Positions 53,348-62,147 of a stretch of 64,000 nucleotides of DNA are shown here, piece after piece (the first letter of the stretch is position 1; the number at the start of each line of letters is the position of its first letter). The DNA is from Alicyclobacillus tolerans (GTDB lineage Bacteria; Bacillota; Bacilli; Alicyclobacillales; Alicyclobacillaceae). Location of the stretch: contig NZ_JXBW01000003.1 of the NCBI RefSeq assembly GCF_001447355.1, positions 62,001 to 126,000 on the forward strand, given 5' to 3'. Both the position numbers and the translations under genes were made by a program. A model generated the notes under the pieces. It saw nothing but the letters and a program-made list of their open reading frames with translations. It searched no databases and was not told the DNA's origin.

Positions 53348-54241
53348 TTAGCTTTTGAGGAAATCCGGATCGCGAAAGCGTGGGTGTGGATAGCGATAAA
53401 AACCTTCACCCGACTCACGCCCCAGTTTACCAAGGTCGATCATGTCTTTCAGCTTGGCCGCCAGCTGGTCGTACTCCTGCTTTCCTGCCTTTGCTTTCCC
53501 ACTCGCAATATTGTAAGCCGTACGCACGCCAACGGTATCGAGGATGGCAAATGGCCCTTCGGGTGCCCCAGTCGCAATCATCCACGTCTTATCGATAGTC
53601 TCCGGGTCCGCCACTCCGTTCACCCACAACATTTGTGCGGCTTCCAAAAAAGGCACCAACAGTGAATTGAGAATATATCCAGGTTGCTCCTTGTAAATCG
53701 GCAACGGCACCATACCAATTGCTTTGGCGAATTCGATCACGTCCTGAAATACCTGATCATCGGTTCCCGGGTGTTTCATAATTTCGGCTGTATTGTGCAC
53801 CCAAATCGAATTTGCAAAATGCAAAGCAAGAAACTTACTCGGTCGCCCCGTCGCCTCAGCGAACTGACTTGGCAATAAGGTTGACGAATTTGTCGCGAAA
53901 ACGGTCTTCTCCGGAGCCACCTTGGCAAGCTGTTCATAAAATGCCGTTTTGATGTCCGGCACTTCTGGTACCGCCTCGATGACGAGATCGGCTTTGGCTA
54001 CAGCTTCCTTCAGATCTGTGCAGAACTGAATTCGCGCAAACGCCGCGTTGACCTCGTCTTCAGTGGCTTCTAAGTCGCGCTGATACGCTGGTTTCAAGCC
54101 AATTATTCGATTTTTGGCGCGCTCGATTGCCTCGTCATTCACATCGTACAAATACACTTCAAAACCGTGAAACGCCGTCTGGTAAGCAATCTGGCTGCCA
54201 AGCACGCCGCCACCAGCCACCATGATGTGATGAAAATCCAT
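53348..54241 (-). CDS. 3-hydroxyacyl-CoA dehydrogenase family protein
   Basis: 297-aa NAD-dependent enzyme. Rossmann loop IMVAGGGVLGSQIAYQTAFH, then FATNSSTLLPSQFAEATGRP, and a C-terminal helical domain with GAPEGPFAILDTVGVRTAYN. The usual HFFNPVPVM segment reads ALHFANSIWVHNTAEIM here: His is kept but the following residues differ, so the natural substrate may differ from 3-hydroxybutyryl-CoA. ATG 54241 follows GAGAGGAGG; the longer frame upstream is not conserved. Single gene. Confidence 0.85.
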   Translation of the reverse strand: MDFHHIMVAGGGVLGSQIAYQTAFHGFEVYLYDVNDEAIERAKNRIIGLKPAYQRDLEATEDEVNAAFARIQFCTDLKEAVAKADLVIEAVPEVPDIKTAFYEQLAKVAPEKTVFATNSSTLLPSQFAEATGRPSKFLALHFANSIWVHNTAEIMKHPGTDDQVFQDVIEFAKAIGMVPLPIYKEQPGYILNSLLVPFLEAAQMLWVNGVADPETIDKTWMIATGAPEGPFAILDTVGVRTAYNIASGKAKAGKQEYDQLAAKLKDMIDLGKLGRESGEGFYRYPHPRFRDPDFLKS

Positions 54242-54374
54242 CAACAATCCTCCTCTCTTGACGTTCAAGTATAACGGTATCCCCGCTTGGAAACTAATGC
54301 AAGTTGCACGGCCATTCCATGCGTAACTGGAACCCTCCAGTTCCATCATCGACTCAGCCGATGAACTCGATCAC

Positions 54375-54902
54375 CTAAGCAAACGAATAGGAATCCCGGC
54401 TTAGATAAATGACAACGAGATCCAGATGTTCCGCAATCTCCGCGAGTTCCTCACAGGTTTCAACCGTCTCGCCCATATATTCAACGCGATCGCGCTCAAT
54501 TACAAACCAACTCGAGTAAACGCTCGGCGGCCCGTATGATAGTCTCAGTTTCGGAATGATGGTTGGCTCGGAAATGAAGTGCTGCACAACTGCCCTAGTC
54601 GATGGCGAACGGATGCCATCTAGATAAGACCGAATCGCGTGCATGGCCAACAAACTCGTCGGCCGTGACAAAAGTCGCAAAGCATCTTCGATGGCTTTGT
54701 CTCCATAACCTTCTGCTTTCATTTCATTTTTGATGCGGTGATAAATTGCAGAGGATTGAGTCTCTTGTTTTCCGAGAATAATTCGTTCGCGCCAATCCAC
54801 ACTGGTAGCGTTTTCAAACGTTTCGCGATCGCGATTTCTTAAAGCCATGTCAATCAGAGCCCCTCGAATGATCTGCAAGGCCATTTCGGACTTTGTCATC
54901 AT
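54375..54902 (-). CDS. Unknown 175-aa protein
   Basis: Not recognised. It starts MMTKSEMALQIIRGALIDMA at ATG 54902 after GGGGAGGTGG. The first two thirds look helical (AIYHRIKNEMKAEGYGDKA, LLAMHAIRSYLDGIRS); the C-terminal third has alternating hydrophobic residues ending LDLVVIYLSRDSYSF. The opening helix and Arg/Asp-rich RNRDRETFENA could mediate contacts. It lies upstream of no other same-strand gene before the wrbA region and 157 bp downstream of the Usp-like gene. Confidence 0.6.
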   Translation of the reverse strand: MMTKSEMALQIIRGALIDMALRNRDRETFENATSVDWRERIILGKQETQSSAIYHRIKNEMKAEGYGDKAIEDALRLLSRPTSLLAMHAIRSYLDGIRSPSTRAVVQHFISEPTIIPKLRLSYGPPSVYSSWFVIERDRVEYMGETVETCEELAEIAEHLDLVVIYLSRDSYSFA

Positions 54903-55059
54903 TCCACCTCCCCCCCTCTTTGTAACGAATAAAATTAGAATATTCAATATGAAAGTGCGGCAGCAACAAATGACCATCGACTTCGAAGTCAGTGGCGATG
55001 AGTGCCGCAAGGGTGGCAAACCCCCTCACACGGAGGGGGAAGCACGATTTTATGGCTGG

Positions 55060-55482
55060 CTAGTTTGCGAGTGGAAGCTCCAGGCTTGTATCGTCAAAAA
55101 GCACACGATGTGTCCCCAGGCTTGCCAGTAAATCCTCATCGCATCGATTGCGGCATACGGCCACGATGTCCGCATGCTCTTCGCGGATGACGCGGTCAAT
55201 GACCACGCTGCGATTGCCGACCTCGTGTCGGAACTTGACGCGATCGAGCCAATGTAAAAACACATGCGATACACGATCTTCCAGTTCCTGCTTGAACACC
55301 AGTTCAGCGTCTGGAAGTATATAGTGAGCGTGGTTTCCTGTATCAAGGCATAGTCCTTCTTGCGGATCGGAGATGTACAGAACAGTAATCCGAAAATCAT
55401 CGACCTCGTCAAAATACTGCTTAAGACGCCCCAGGCGATCAACGTCGTCGATTTCGCTCACGATCATGACAATGTTCATCAT
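55060..55482 (-). CDS. Universal-stress-protein-like protein
   Basis: 140 aa, weakly Usp-like. It starts MMNIVMIVSEIDDVDRLGRL, with a beta-alpha-beta pattern and VIDRVIREEHADIVAVCRNR resembling the Usp IIREHADLIVVG segment. The Gly-rich ATP loop of UspA (GxxGxG) is not present, so it is probably not an ATP-binder. ATG overlaps the ldh stop (ATGA), so it is translationally coupled to lactate dehydrogenase. Confidence 0.6.
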   Translation of the reverse strand: MMNIVMIVSEIDDVDRLGRLKQYFDEVDDFRITVLYISDPQEGLCLDTGNHAHYILPDAELVFKQELEDRVSHVFLHWLDRVKFRHEVGNRSVVIDRVIREEHADIVAVCRNRCDEDLLASLGTHRVLFDDTSLELPLAN

Positions 55483-56426
55483 GCTTCCCCCTCTTTTGCA
55501 ATAGCTAATGCTTGTTGAATTCGCGCCCGCAGCTCTCGTGCGGATGCCTCAAAGGCGGTCTGCTTCCTCACCGACAGCGGCAAATCGATCACGTTTTCGA
55601 CCCCGCTCGCTCCTATGACACACGGCACGCCCATATACACATCAGATATGCCGCGATATTCGTGGAGCAGGGTGGACACGTTCAACACCGCATGCTCGTC
55701 GTACAAGATGGCGGTACAAATCCGATCTAAAGCCAGCGCGATCGCATAGCTCGTATATCCTTTAGACTCGATAATCTCGTAGGCAGCTTTGCGAGTCTGC
55801 AGCGCGACACGTCGACGTTTTTCTGCTGTGAGGTCAATAAGTGTGCCAACGACGTTTGCCGTACTCCAGACAGGCACCTCGGTGTCACCGTGCTCACCGA
55901 TGATATGTGCATGAACGCTTCGCGGATCGACACCTAACTCGGACCCCAGTAAAAACCGAAAGCGTGCGCTATCAAGAACCGTGCCAGAACCTATTACGTG
56001 CCCTGCAGGCAAATTGGCTTCTTTATTCGCCACGTACGAAAGTACATCGACGGGATTGGTCGCAACGAGTAAAATACCTTGGAAGTTATAACTTCTCAGT
56101 TGACCGACGACATCTCGCATAATCCGCACGTTTCGGACAAGCAATTGCTGCCTGGTCTCACCAGGTCGTTGTGCAACACCGGCGGTTACAATCACGATGT
56201 CCGCATCGGCGCAGTCCTGGTACGTTCCCACCCAAATTCTTGAACCTCCAACAAACGGAAGACCATGTTGCATGTCCAGGACCTCTCCGTTTGCTTTGCG
56301 AACATTTGTATCGATAAGAACAATCTCTGTAGCTCGCGACCGTAAGAACAGTGTATATGCGGTTGTGGCTCCTACAGCGCCCGCTCCAACCACAACAATG
56401 CGCGTTGGCTTCGTTTTGATTGCCAT
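55479..56426 (-). CDS. ldh: L-lactate dehydrogenase
   Basis: 315-aa NAD-dependent LDH reducing pyruvate to lactate. NAD loop VVVGAGAVGATTAYTLFL, substrate loop Arg in AQRPGETRQQLL, ATNPVDVLSYV and the catalytic His in HIIGEHGDTEVPVWS. Gln in VAQRPGE favours lactate over malate (malate enzymes have Arg). ATG 56426 follows AAGGTGGTG. It lies 39 bp after pfkA, so glycolysis and fermentation enzymes are co-transcribed. Confidence 0.95.
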   Translation of the reverse strand: MAIKTKPTRIVVVGAGAVGATTAYTLFLRSRATEIVLIDTNVRKANGEVLDMQHGLPFVGGSRIWVGTYQDCADADIVIVTAGVAQRPGETRQQLLVRNVRIMRDVVGQLRSYNFQGILLVATNPVDVLSYVANKEANLPAGHVIGSGTVLDSARFRFLLGSELGVDPRSVHAHIIGEHGDTEVPVWSTANVVGTLIDLTAEKRRRVALQTRKAAYEIIESKGYTSYAIALALDRICTAILYDEHAVLNVSTLLHEYRGISDVYMGVPCVIGASGVENVIDLPLSVRKQTAFEASARELRARIQQALAIAKEGEA

Positions 56427-56465
56427 GCATGCACCACCTTGCTTCTGTTTCATCTTCAGACTCTT

Positions 56466-57425
56466 TTAGACCGCAAGTGTGTCTGCAATCCGGTGATAAG
56501 AAAGATTTGCTTCATGTTGTCGGTCGAAGACTTCCGTAAAGGGTACTGCCGTCACTCTTGCGCCACACATCGCCACCATGTGATTCGTCATCCCCTCTAG
56601 CAACAACCGAACAGCTTCTGTCCCATAAAGGCCCCCTAAGATCCTATCTCGAGCAGACGGGGAGCCTCCCCGTTGAATGTGTCCCAGTACCGTTACCCGA
56701 ACCTCCGATGCAATATGGTTTCGCAGAAACTCTCCCACGTCCATCGCGCACGCCGCGCCTTCTGCCACGATGACAATCGGATGCTTTTTTCCACGCTCTC
56801 TCGCCTTATTCAATTGAGCAAGAACACGATCAAGGTCCTGCGGTTCTTCAGGAATTAAAATGGAAGCTGCTCCCGCTGCCATACCGACCGACAGAGCAAT
56901 TGCTCCAGAATGATGACCCATGACTTCTACCACGTACGTACGATCATGCGAACTCGCTGTATCGCGGATCCGATCAATGGCCTCAACAGCCGTATTGACC
57001 GCGGTGTCAAAGCCGATGGATTCGTCCGTCCCTGGAATATCATTGTCGATGGTACCTGGAATTCCAATGACCTGGATTCCATATTGCGCCAATGCATAGG
57101 CTCCACGAAAAGAACCATCGCCTCCAATGACGACAAGACCTTCGATACCATGCTTTTGTAAGGTCGCGATTCCCTTCGCCAACCCTACTGGCGTCTTAAA
57201 AGCTTCACATCGTGCGGTCTGAAGCACTGTTCCACCCCGTTGGATGATGTCACCCACAGAACCGGGGGTCAATTCCAACACATCGTCATCGATCATTCCT
57301 TGATATCCATGTCGAATACCGAAAATCCTACATTCGTAAAATGAGGCTGTTCTCACAACGGATCGAATCGCCGCATTCATCCCCGGCGCATCGCCTCCGC
57401 TTGTCAATACAGCGAACGTCTTCAT
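56466..57425 (-). CDS. pfkA: ATP-dependent 6-phosphofructokinase
   Basis: 319 aa, bacterial allosteric Pfk. Nucleotide loop VLTSGGDAPGMNAAIR, GGDGSFRGAYALA with the ATP-type Gly, catalytic PGTIDNDIPGTDESIGFDTA, and substrate site GHIQRGGSPSARDRILGG. ATG 57425 starts MKTFAVLTSGG; the open frame to 57488 is not conserved. Separate from the pykA neighbour usual in Bacillus; here it leads to ldh. Confidence 0.96.
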   Translation of the reverse strand: MKTFAVLTSGGDAPGMNAAIRSVVRTASFYECRIFGIRHGYQGMIDDDVLELTPGSVGDIIQRGGTVLQTARCEAFKTPVGLAKGIATLQKHGIEGLVVIGGDGSFRGAYALAQYGIQVIGIPGTIDNDIPGTDESIGFDTAVNTAVEAIDRIRDTASSHDRTYVVEVMGHHSGAIALSVGMAAGAASILIPEEPQDLDRVLAQLNKARERGKKHPIVIVAEGAACAMDVGEFLRNHIASEVRVTVLGHIQRGGSPSARDRILGGLYGTEAVRLLLEGMTNHMVAMCGARVTAVPFTEVFDRQHEANLSYHRIADTLAV

Positions 57426-57531
57426 GATTATCACTTCCACTATGAATTGAATCCGTAAAACGTACAAACGCCGTGCTAGCTTCAGCATGTGGATAGATCA
57501 TCCGTTCTCGAAATGCCATCTACCATGATTC

Positions 57532-57960
57532 TCACTTCACAACGAGTGTTGGTACATGCGAGCGATGAACGACACTGCTACTGACACTTCCAAGTAACAA
57601 TCGGTCTACGACGCCATAGCCGTGACTTCCAAGTACAATCAAGTCTACCGCCTCTTGATCCGCTACTTGACAAATTGTGACCGCGGGCGGGCCGAATGCG
57701 CTCCGAAACCGTACTCGAGACTCATATCCAGCAAACTGCTGTTCAACACGTTGCTTGACGTTATTAACCACTTTCTTCAAGTCATCCTCCGGCAATTCTG
57801 CAACAAAACCGATACCTATGCCTGCTGTCGCATATGCGGGCGGTGTGACATGCAAAGCGATGACAGATGCGTCTGGAAAGGCGTCTAGAAATTGAATCAC
57901 CATGTCTCCCGCCTGGATGGCTCCCTGCGAACCGTCTGTCGCCAAAAGAATTGTTTTCAT
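57532..57960 (-). CDS. Universal stress protein UspA family
   Basis: 142-aa Usp with an intact ATP-binding pattern: start MKTILLATDGSQGAIQAGDM and loop VLGSHGYGVVDRLLLGSVSS (G-x2-G-x9-GS). Single domain. Usp proteins often respond to low oxygen or energy stress, in keeping with the surrounding ldh, pfkA and nitrate reductase genes. Confidence 0.9.
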   Translation of the reverse strand: MKTILLATDGSQGAIQAGDMVIQFLDAFPDASVIALHVTPPAYATAGIGIGFVAELPEDDLKKVVNNVKQRVEQQFAGYESRVRFRSAFGPPAVTICQVADQEAVDLIVLGSHGYGVVDRLLLGSVSSSVVHRSHVPTLVVK

Positions 57961-58122
57961 AATCAGTCGCTCCTTACTCGTGCCGCAAACTTGACTTCAT
58001 CATAAGACCGTGCAGATTGGGCCATGAGGCACATTCATACTGTTTCACTAGCTCCACAAGGCCTATTTTTCGACTGGTTATATTGGACCAGAAGGTCAAA
58101 GTCCACGGTAGGCTCCTTCGAA

Positions 58123-58671
58123 TCACGCAGAAAGCTTGCGTACATGACGGGAGTCAGAGCCCCCCTTAGGTTGAAAGAGTGTGACGAACCTCCGTAACCG
58201 CGGGATGATAAAGAAGTCCAATCCGACATAAGCGGCATTAAATCCACCGATGAGCAGAAACATCTCCCATATCACCATGTTCGGATTGGTGCTTGTCGTG
58301 CCGGCGAGCAGATATGCCATATTCATCACCACGGCCACCAGCGCCGCAAACGTTGTAAAACACCCAAACACTAAGGCGATGCCTACTAACAGCTCACCAA
58401 AACTTACAGCGTATGAAAACAACCTTGCATGCGGCAAAGCAAACTGCTTGATAAATGAGGCGTACCACGCTTGAACGTTCGGGTGTGTCCCGACACTTTG
58501 AGCAACGGCACTCCTAAGAAATCCCTCCACTGCAATTCCAGCCTGACTCCCCGTCCAGACTGAAGAACCAATCTTCGTAAGAGACGAACGGATCCACTCG
58601 ACACCAATCCAAATTCGTAGTGCAGTGAGAATCCATCTGACAAACACGTTTTCACGCAACAGTTTCACCAT
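58123..58671 (-). CDS. DoxX family membrane protein
   Basis: 182-aa protein with four hydrophobic spans of the DoxX type: RWILTALRIWIGVEWIRSSL, SYAVSFGELLVGIALVFGCF, FAALVAVVMNMAYLLAGTTS and LLIGGFNAAYVGLDFFII. DoxX proteins are linked to quinone-dependent or redox processes; the exact function here is unknown. It starts just inside a divergent region shared with the HesB-like gene. Confidence 0.82.
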   Translation of the reverse strand: MVKLLRENVFVRWILTALRIWIGVEWIRSSLTKIGSSVWTGSQAGIAVEGFLRSAVAQSVGTHPNVQAWYASFIKQFALPHARLFSYAVSFGELLVGIALVFGCFTTFAALVAVVMNMAYLLAGTTSTNPNMVIWEMFLLIGGFNAAYVGLDFFIIPRLRRFVTLFQPKGGSDSRHVRKLSA

Positions 58672-58878
58672 GCTACTCGCCTCCCTTAGGCACTTGTTTA
58701 GGTTCCCTTCATGCCCTTATTTTCAGGATGTCCGCACAAAACCAGCAGACACAAACATATCATTCAGCCATGCCCGTAAAGACTAATTATTTTTCCGCGG
58801 AACACAGCCGAAAGGACTAATTCGCGTAACCTAAAACAACAGGTCCGAACTATTCACGTAAAGCCGGACAAGATCACC

Positions 58879-58884
58879 TATAAT
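58879..58884 (+). promoter_or_regulatory. Candidate -10 of the HesB-like gene
   Basis: Perfect TATAAT, 29 bases before ATG 58913, with AAAGGAGGCGAT between. No convincing -35 is visible, which suggests activator dependence. Confidence 0.45.
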
Positions 58885-58912
58885 GAAAGAAGTCTTAAAG
58901 GAGGCGATGTGG

Positions 58913-59200
58913 ATGAAAATTGTGATCGATCCGAAAGCCGCGAAATGGATGGAATCCGTATTGAACGTCAAGGAAGGAGAGGGGATACGCTTTAAAGTTC
59001 GATATGGTGGACATTCAACCATTCAACCTGGCTTCTCCCTTGGCTTGTCAGTGGAACGACCAGAGAACATCGTAGCGAGTGAGCAGCGTAATGGCAGATT
59101 ATATTTTGTTCGCGACGACGATGCTTGGTATTTTGACGGACGAGATTTATATGTCGACTACCTGAACGATGATGATGGTGTCGATTATCGTATTGAATAG
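58913..59200 (+). CDS. HesB/YneR-like protein
   Basis: 95-aa protein of the HesB-like/YneR type: MKIVIDPKAAKWMESVLNVK, then RFKVRYGGHSTIQPGFSLGL and YFVRDDDAWYFDGRDLYVDY. The three cysteines of A-type iron-sulfur carriers are missing, so iron-sulfur transfer is unlikely. ATG 58913 follows AAAGGAGGCGAT. Divergent from the DoxX gene, upstream of the fused PduL-AckA gene. Confidence 0.8.
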   Translation: MKIVIDPKAAKWMESVLNVKEGEGIRFKVRYGGHSTIQPGFSLGLSVERPENIVASEQRNGRLYFVRDDDAWYFDGRDLYVDYLNDDDGVDYRIE

Positions 59201-59270
59201 AACGTTCTTGCGCCCTTATTCAACCTTCGTGAGGCCTTTTTGGAAGCGTTGCATTTGCCGCACAATTGAA

Positions 59271-59310
59271 TGTTCACTATGTCTTGTGAGTGTTCGTTAT
59301 TTCTTGAACG
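59271..59310. repeat. Tandem 20-bp imperfect direct repeat upstream of pduL-ackA
   Basis: TGTTCACTATGTCTTGTGAG (59271-59290) abuts TGTTCGTTATTTCTTGAACG (59291-59310), identical at 14 of 20 positions. The 20-bp period puts the TGTTC and TCTTG blocks on one helix face, as for dimeric response-regulator sites. It is 141 bases before the fused gene's ATG. Confidence 0.55.
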
Positions 59311-59450
59311 GGTAGATCTTTTGTACTACTAGAAAGTTAGTTCATCCGGATAAAAGAAGATGACCAATTCGTTTCTTTTTGCACAACCCCCGCATGGCCA
59401 TAATGAGATCGTCTTAAATCTTGGCAATTCGCAACGGGGGGGAATTCCAT

Positions 59451-61196
59451 ATGTATGTTCCAGTAGGTGTATCCAATCGCCACATCCACCTCACTGAAGC
59501 TGATGCCGATCGCTTATTTGGTAAGAACCATGTGTTTCGTGTACGAAAGTCCTTACGCCAACCTGGGCAGTATGCGTGCGAAGAAACGGTAACCCTACGC
59601 GGACCGAAGGGACTGATCCCGAATGTTCGCGTGTTGGGCCCGTGCCGGTCCTACTCTCAGGTTGAGATATCAAAGACGGACAGTTATGTACTCGGCGTCT
59701 GCCCGCCTGTTCGTGATTCCGGAGATATCGAGGGGACTCCCGGTATCGAGATCATCGGTCCAAAGGGAACATTGCAGCTCGAACGTGGCGTGATTCTGGC
59801 ACAACGGCACATTCACATGCATCCAAGTGAGGCTTCTGAACTGGGGGTCAAAAACGGCGATTTCGTGTCCGTGGTAACCAAAGGTGAACGAGAGGTTATT
59901 CTTGAACGTGTTCTGTGTCGTGTAAGTGAACATTACAGACTTGAGTTTCACATCGACACCGACGAGGCAAATGCCTCGGGACTGTCGTCAGGCGACATTG
60001 TAAAGATCATACAGGTTGACGCCATTCACGAAATCCAAACGTTTAAGCCAAAACGAGTGCTCGTTCTCAATTGTGGCAGCAGTTCTGTCAAATATAAGGT
60101 CTACAACATGCCTAGTGAGACGATCACGGATAGCGGTAACATTCAGCATAATTATGGCGGCGATCTTCATGCTAGCCTCGCAAACATTTTTGATCACGTT
60201 GGTAGCGAGATCGACGTCGTGGCACATCGAGTCGTGCACGGGGCAGACCTTTTCACTGAATCGACCCTTATTACAGATGAAGTGATTAATAAAATTCAAA
60301 GCATCTGTCACATGGCCCCATTGCACAATCCGGTCAATTTGGAAGGCATCCGCATAGCTAGAACGTTTTACGCCACTATTCCACACATAGCCGTATTCGA
60401 TACGAGTTTTCACCAAACCATGCCTCCCACTTCGTTTTTGTACCCGATACCTTACGAATACTATGAAAAACATAAAATTCGCAGGTATGGGTTTCACGGG
60501 AGCAGCCATCGTTATGTAATGGAGCGAGCTGAGCAGATACTCGACACCCCGAGATCCAAGCTCCGACTCATCAGTTGCCATATCGGAAACGGTGTAAGTG
60601 TTACAGCTATTCGCAATGGCGCCTCATATGCGACCTCTATGGGCCTAACGCCACTTTCCGGTGTTGCCATGGGAACACGAAGCGGAAGCATTGATCCGGC
60701 AGTGATTCCCCTCCTCGAAGGGTTGGAGGGTCTTACGACGAGACAGGTTCTGGATATCTTAAACCATGCAAGTGGACTTCTTGGTATCTCAGGTCTAAGC
60801 AATGATGTACGTGTATTGCTCGAGGCGGAGAAACAAGGACATGAAAGAGCCAAGCTGGCACTCGACATCTTTGTTATGAAGCTTCATGACTATATTGGTC
60901 TGTGCATGGCCCGCATGAATGGAGCAGATGCCATTATCTTCACCGCTGGCATCGGGGAAAATAGTCCAGAAATACGCGAAAGAATATGTCGGGGTCTTGA
61001 ATACACGGGCGTTTTTTTAGATGCTGCGAAAAACAGCGAGGAATCCGGGGAACGCGTCATCTCAAGTAAATTCTCGCCTATTAAAGTGGCCGTCATCCCT
61101 ACAAACGAAGAGCTGATCATGGCCCGTGACGCATATTGGATTGCTCTTCAAAACGTCACACAGGAGACATACGTATATTCGCCACTTCATGCATGA
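59451..61196 (+). CDS. Fused PduL-type phosphotransacylase and acetate kinase
   Basis: 581-aa single ORF with two complete enzymes. Residues 1-195: PduL, with the metal motifs VGVSNRHIHLT (10-14) and LAQRHIHMHPSEASELGVKN (119-123), and typical beta segments GPKGLIPNVRVLGP. Residues about 201-581: acetate kinase, starting KRVLVLNCGSSSVKYKVYN, with VAHRVVHGADLF, FDTSFHQTMPP, RRYGFHGSSHRYV, MGTRSGSIDPAVI and FTAGIGENSPEIRERIC. Together these convert acetyl-CoA and phosphate through acetyl phosphate to acetate and ATP. ATG 59451 follows a GGGGGG stretch; no frameshift or stop separates the domains. Confidence 0.92.
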   Translation: MYVPVGVSNRHIHLTEADADRLFGKNHVFRVRKSLRQPGQYACEETVTLRGPKGLIPNVRVLGPCRSYSQVEISKTDSYVLGVCPPVRDSGDIEGTPGIEIIGPKGTLQLERGVILAQRHIHMHPSEASELGVKNGDFVSVVTKGEREVILERVLCRVSEHYRLEFHIDTDEANASGLSSGDIVKIIQVDAIHEIQTFKPKRVLVLNCGSSSVKYKVYNMPSETITDSGNIQHNYGGDLHASLANIFDHVGSEIDVVAHRVVHGADLFTESTLITDEVINKIQSICHMAPLHNPVNLEGIRIARTFYATIPHIAVFDTSFHQTMPPTSFLYPIPYEYYEKHKIRRYGFHGSSHRYVMERAEQILDTPRSKLRLISCHIGNGVSVTAIRNGASYATSMGLTPLSGVAMGTRSGSIDPAVIPLLEGLEGLTTRQVLDILNHASGLLGISGLSNDVRVLLEAEKQGHERAKLALDIFVMKLHDYIGLCMARMNGADAIIFTAGIGENSPEIRERICRGLEYTGVFLDAAKNSEESGERVISSKFSPIKVAVIPTNEELIMARDAYWIALQNVTQETYVYSPLHA

Positions 61197-61709
61197 CAAG
61201 GGGATTGGTCAATCGCGAAGAACAGTGCCCACACATGGCTGAATAAGCATTGGCGAGATCATGGCTTCCCCCATCATCTCGCCAATCTTCGACGTGAACA
61301 CCTTCCGTTCGGACACCCCTAGCACTGGTACTTTACCCTCACTCGTTCATACGGTTCCAGCATGAATCGTCCGGGCGAAGTCTCCAGTTAATCTCCGAGC
61401 GCTCCGAAGATTGAAGTGACTCTACCAAAACGCGATAGGCTTCCAAACCAAACTCTTCTTGATATCTGGCCAAATCATTTCGATTGCGCGGAGAAACAGC
61501 GTTTGTCGATCGCAATCCGATTTTGCGGTCACAGAGACTGTCGCGTGCTCTGTGCCGAGCAGAAAATGCTCTCGAACCTTTAAGCTATATCCCCTCTTCC
61601 TTACGCTCGACTCAGCAACGCCCTACCACCTGTCTATGAATGGCAGTCGAGAAAACACGGCAAAAAAGCATCGCTACAACCACTACCCCCGAAAGTCCAC
61701 GGGGAACAT
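61197..61709. other. Intergenic region without a convincing gene
   Basis: 513 bases between the fused PduL-AckA gene and osmC. The minus strand holds an open frame of about 80 codons (61339-61584), with a protein-like stretch NDLARYQEEFGLEAYRVLVE, but no good start or ribosome-binding site. It may be a gene remnant. No clear hairpin terminator was seen after position 61196. Confidence 0.4.
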
Positions 61710-62147
61710 TTACTTGACATCAACTTTCCCGACGTCGTACGAAACATTTCCTGCAATCGCCTTTCCAATGAAGCAATCATCTCGTGCTTGCGTCGCGACG
61801 CGTGCGTACTCTTCGAATCTAGACTGGTCCGCACCAAAAATCATAGGTGAGACCCGTAATCGCGAAAACTTGGCCTGCGTGGGATAATCCGTTACTTCCC
61901 CTTCAGCTGTAATCTCCAGCTCTTCGACTGGTAGGCCAGCCTTTTTCAACAAACGAAACAGCGTTCCACTATAACAGCTTGCAACGGCTGCGATGAGGAG
62001 TTCCTCTGGGCTTGTTCCAACGCCCTTTCCCCCCATTGATGCCGGGGCAGAATAGACAACACCATCTTCGGCCAGGGTTACTACTCCTTCGCCATCTCTT
62101 CCCATACCACGCCATTTTAAATGTGTAGAAAATTGTAAGTCTGCCAT
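61710..62147 (-). CDS. OsmC/Ohr family peroxide-handling protein
   Basis: 145-aa OsmC-family protein. Two redox cysteines are present in AAVASCYSGTLFRLL and QARDDCFIGKAIAGNV, with SPEELLIAAVA before the first. These enzymes reduce organic hydroperoxides using lipoyl or thiol donors (family knowledge); the SPEELL/ASCYSGTL form is nearer general OsmC/YhfA than Ohr. Starts MADLQFSTHLKWRGMGRDGE at ATG 62147. Single gene with a short G+C-poor leader. Confidence 0.88.
   Translation of the reverse strand: MADLQFSTHLKWRGMGRDGEGVVTLAEDGVVYSAPASMGGKGVGTSPEELLIAAVASCYSGTLFRLLKKAGLPVEELEITAEGEVTDYPTQAKFSRLRVSPMIFGADQSRFEEYARVATQARDDCFIGKAIAGNVSYDVGKVDVK

Noticed and set aside
59200-59450. FNR or Rex palindrome upstream of the fused PduL-AckA gene
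   Set aside because: I looked for TGTGA-N6-TCACA and TTGTGA-type dyads; only partial matches occur, so no call is made beyond the direct repeat.
61339-61584. About 80-codon minus-strand frame between the fused kinase gene and osmC
   Set aside because: Some protein-like sequence but no start, ribosome-binding site or recognised family; reported only as part of the intergenic region.
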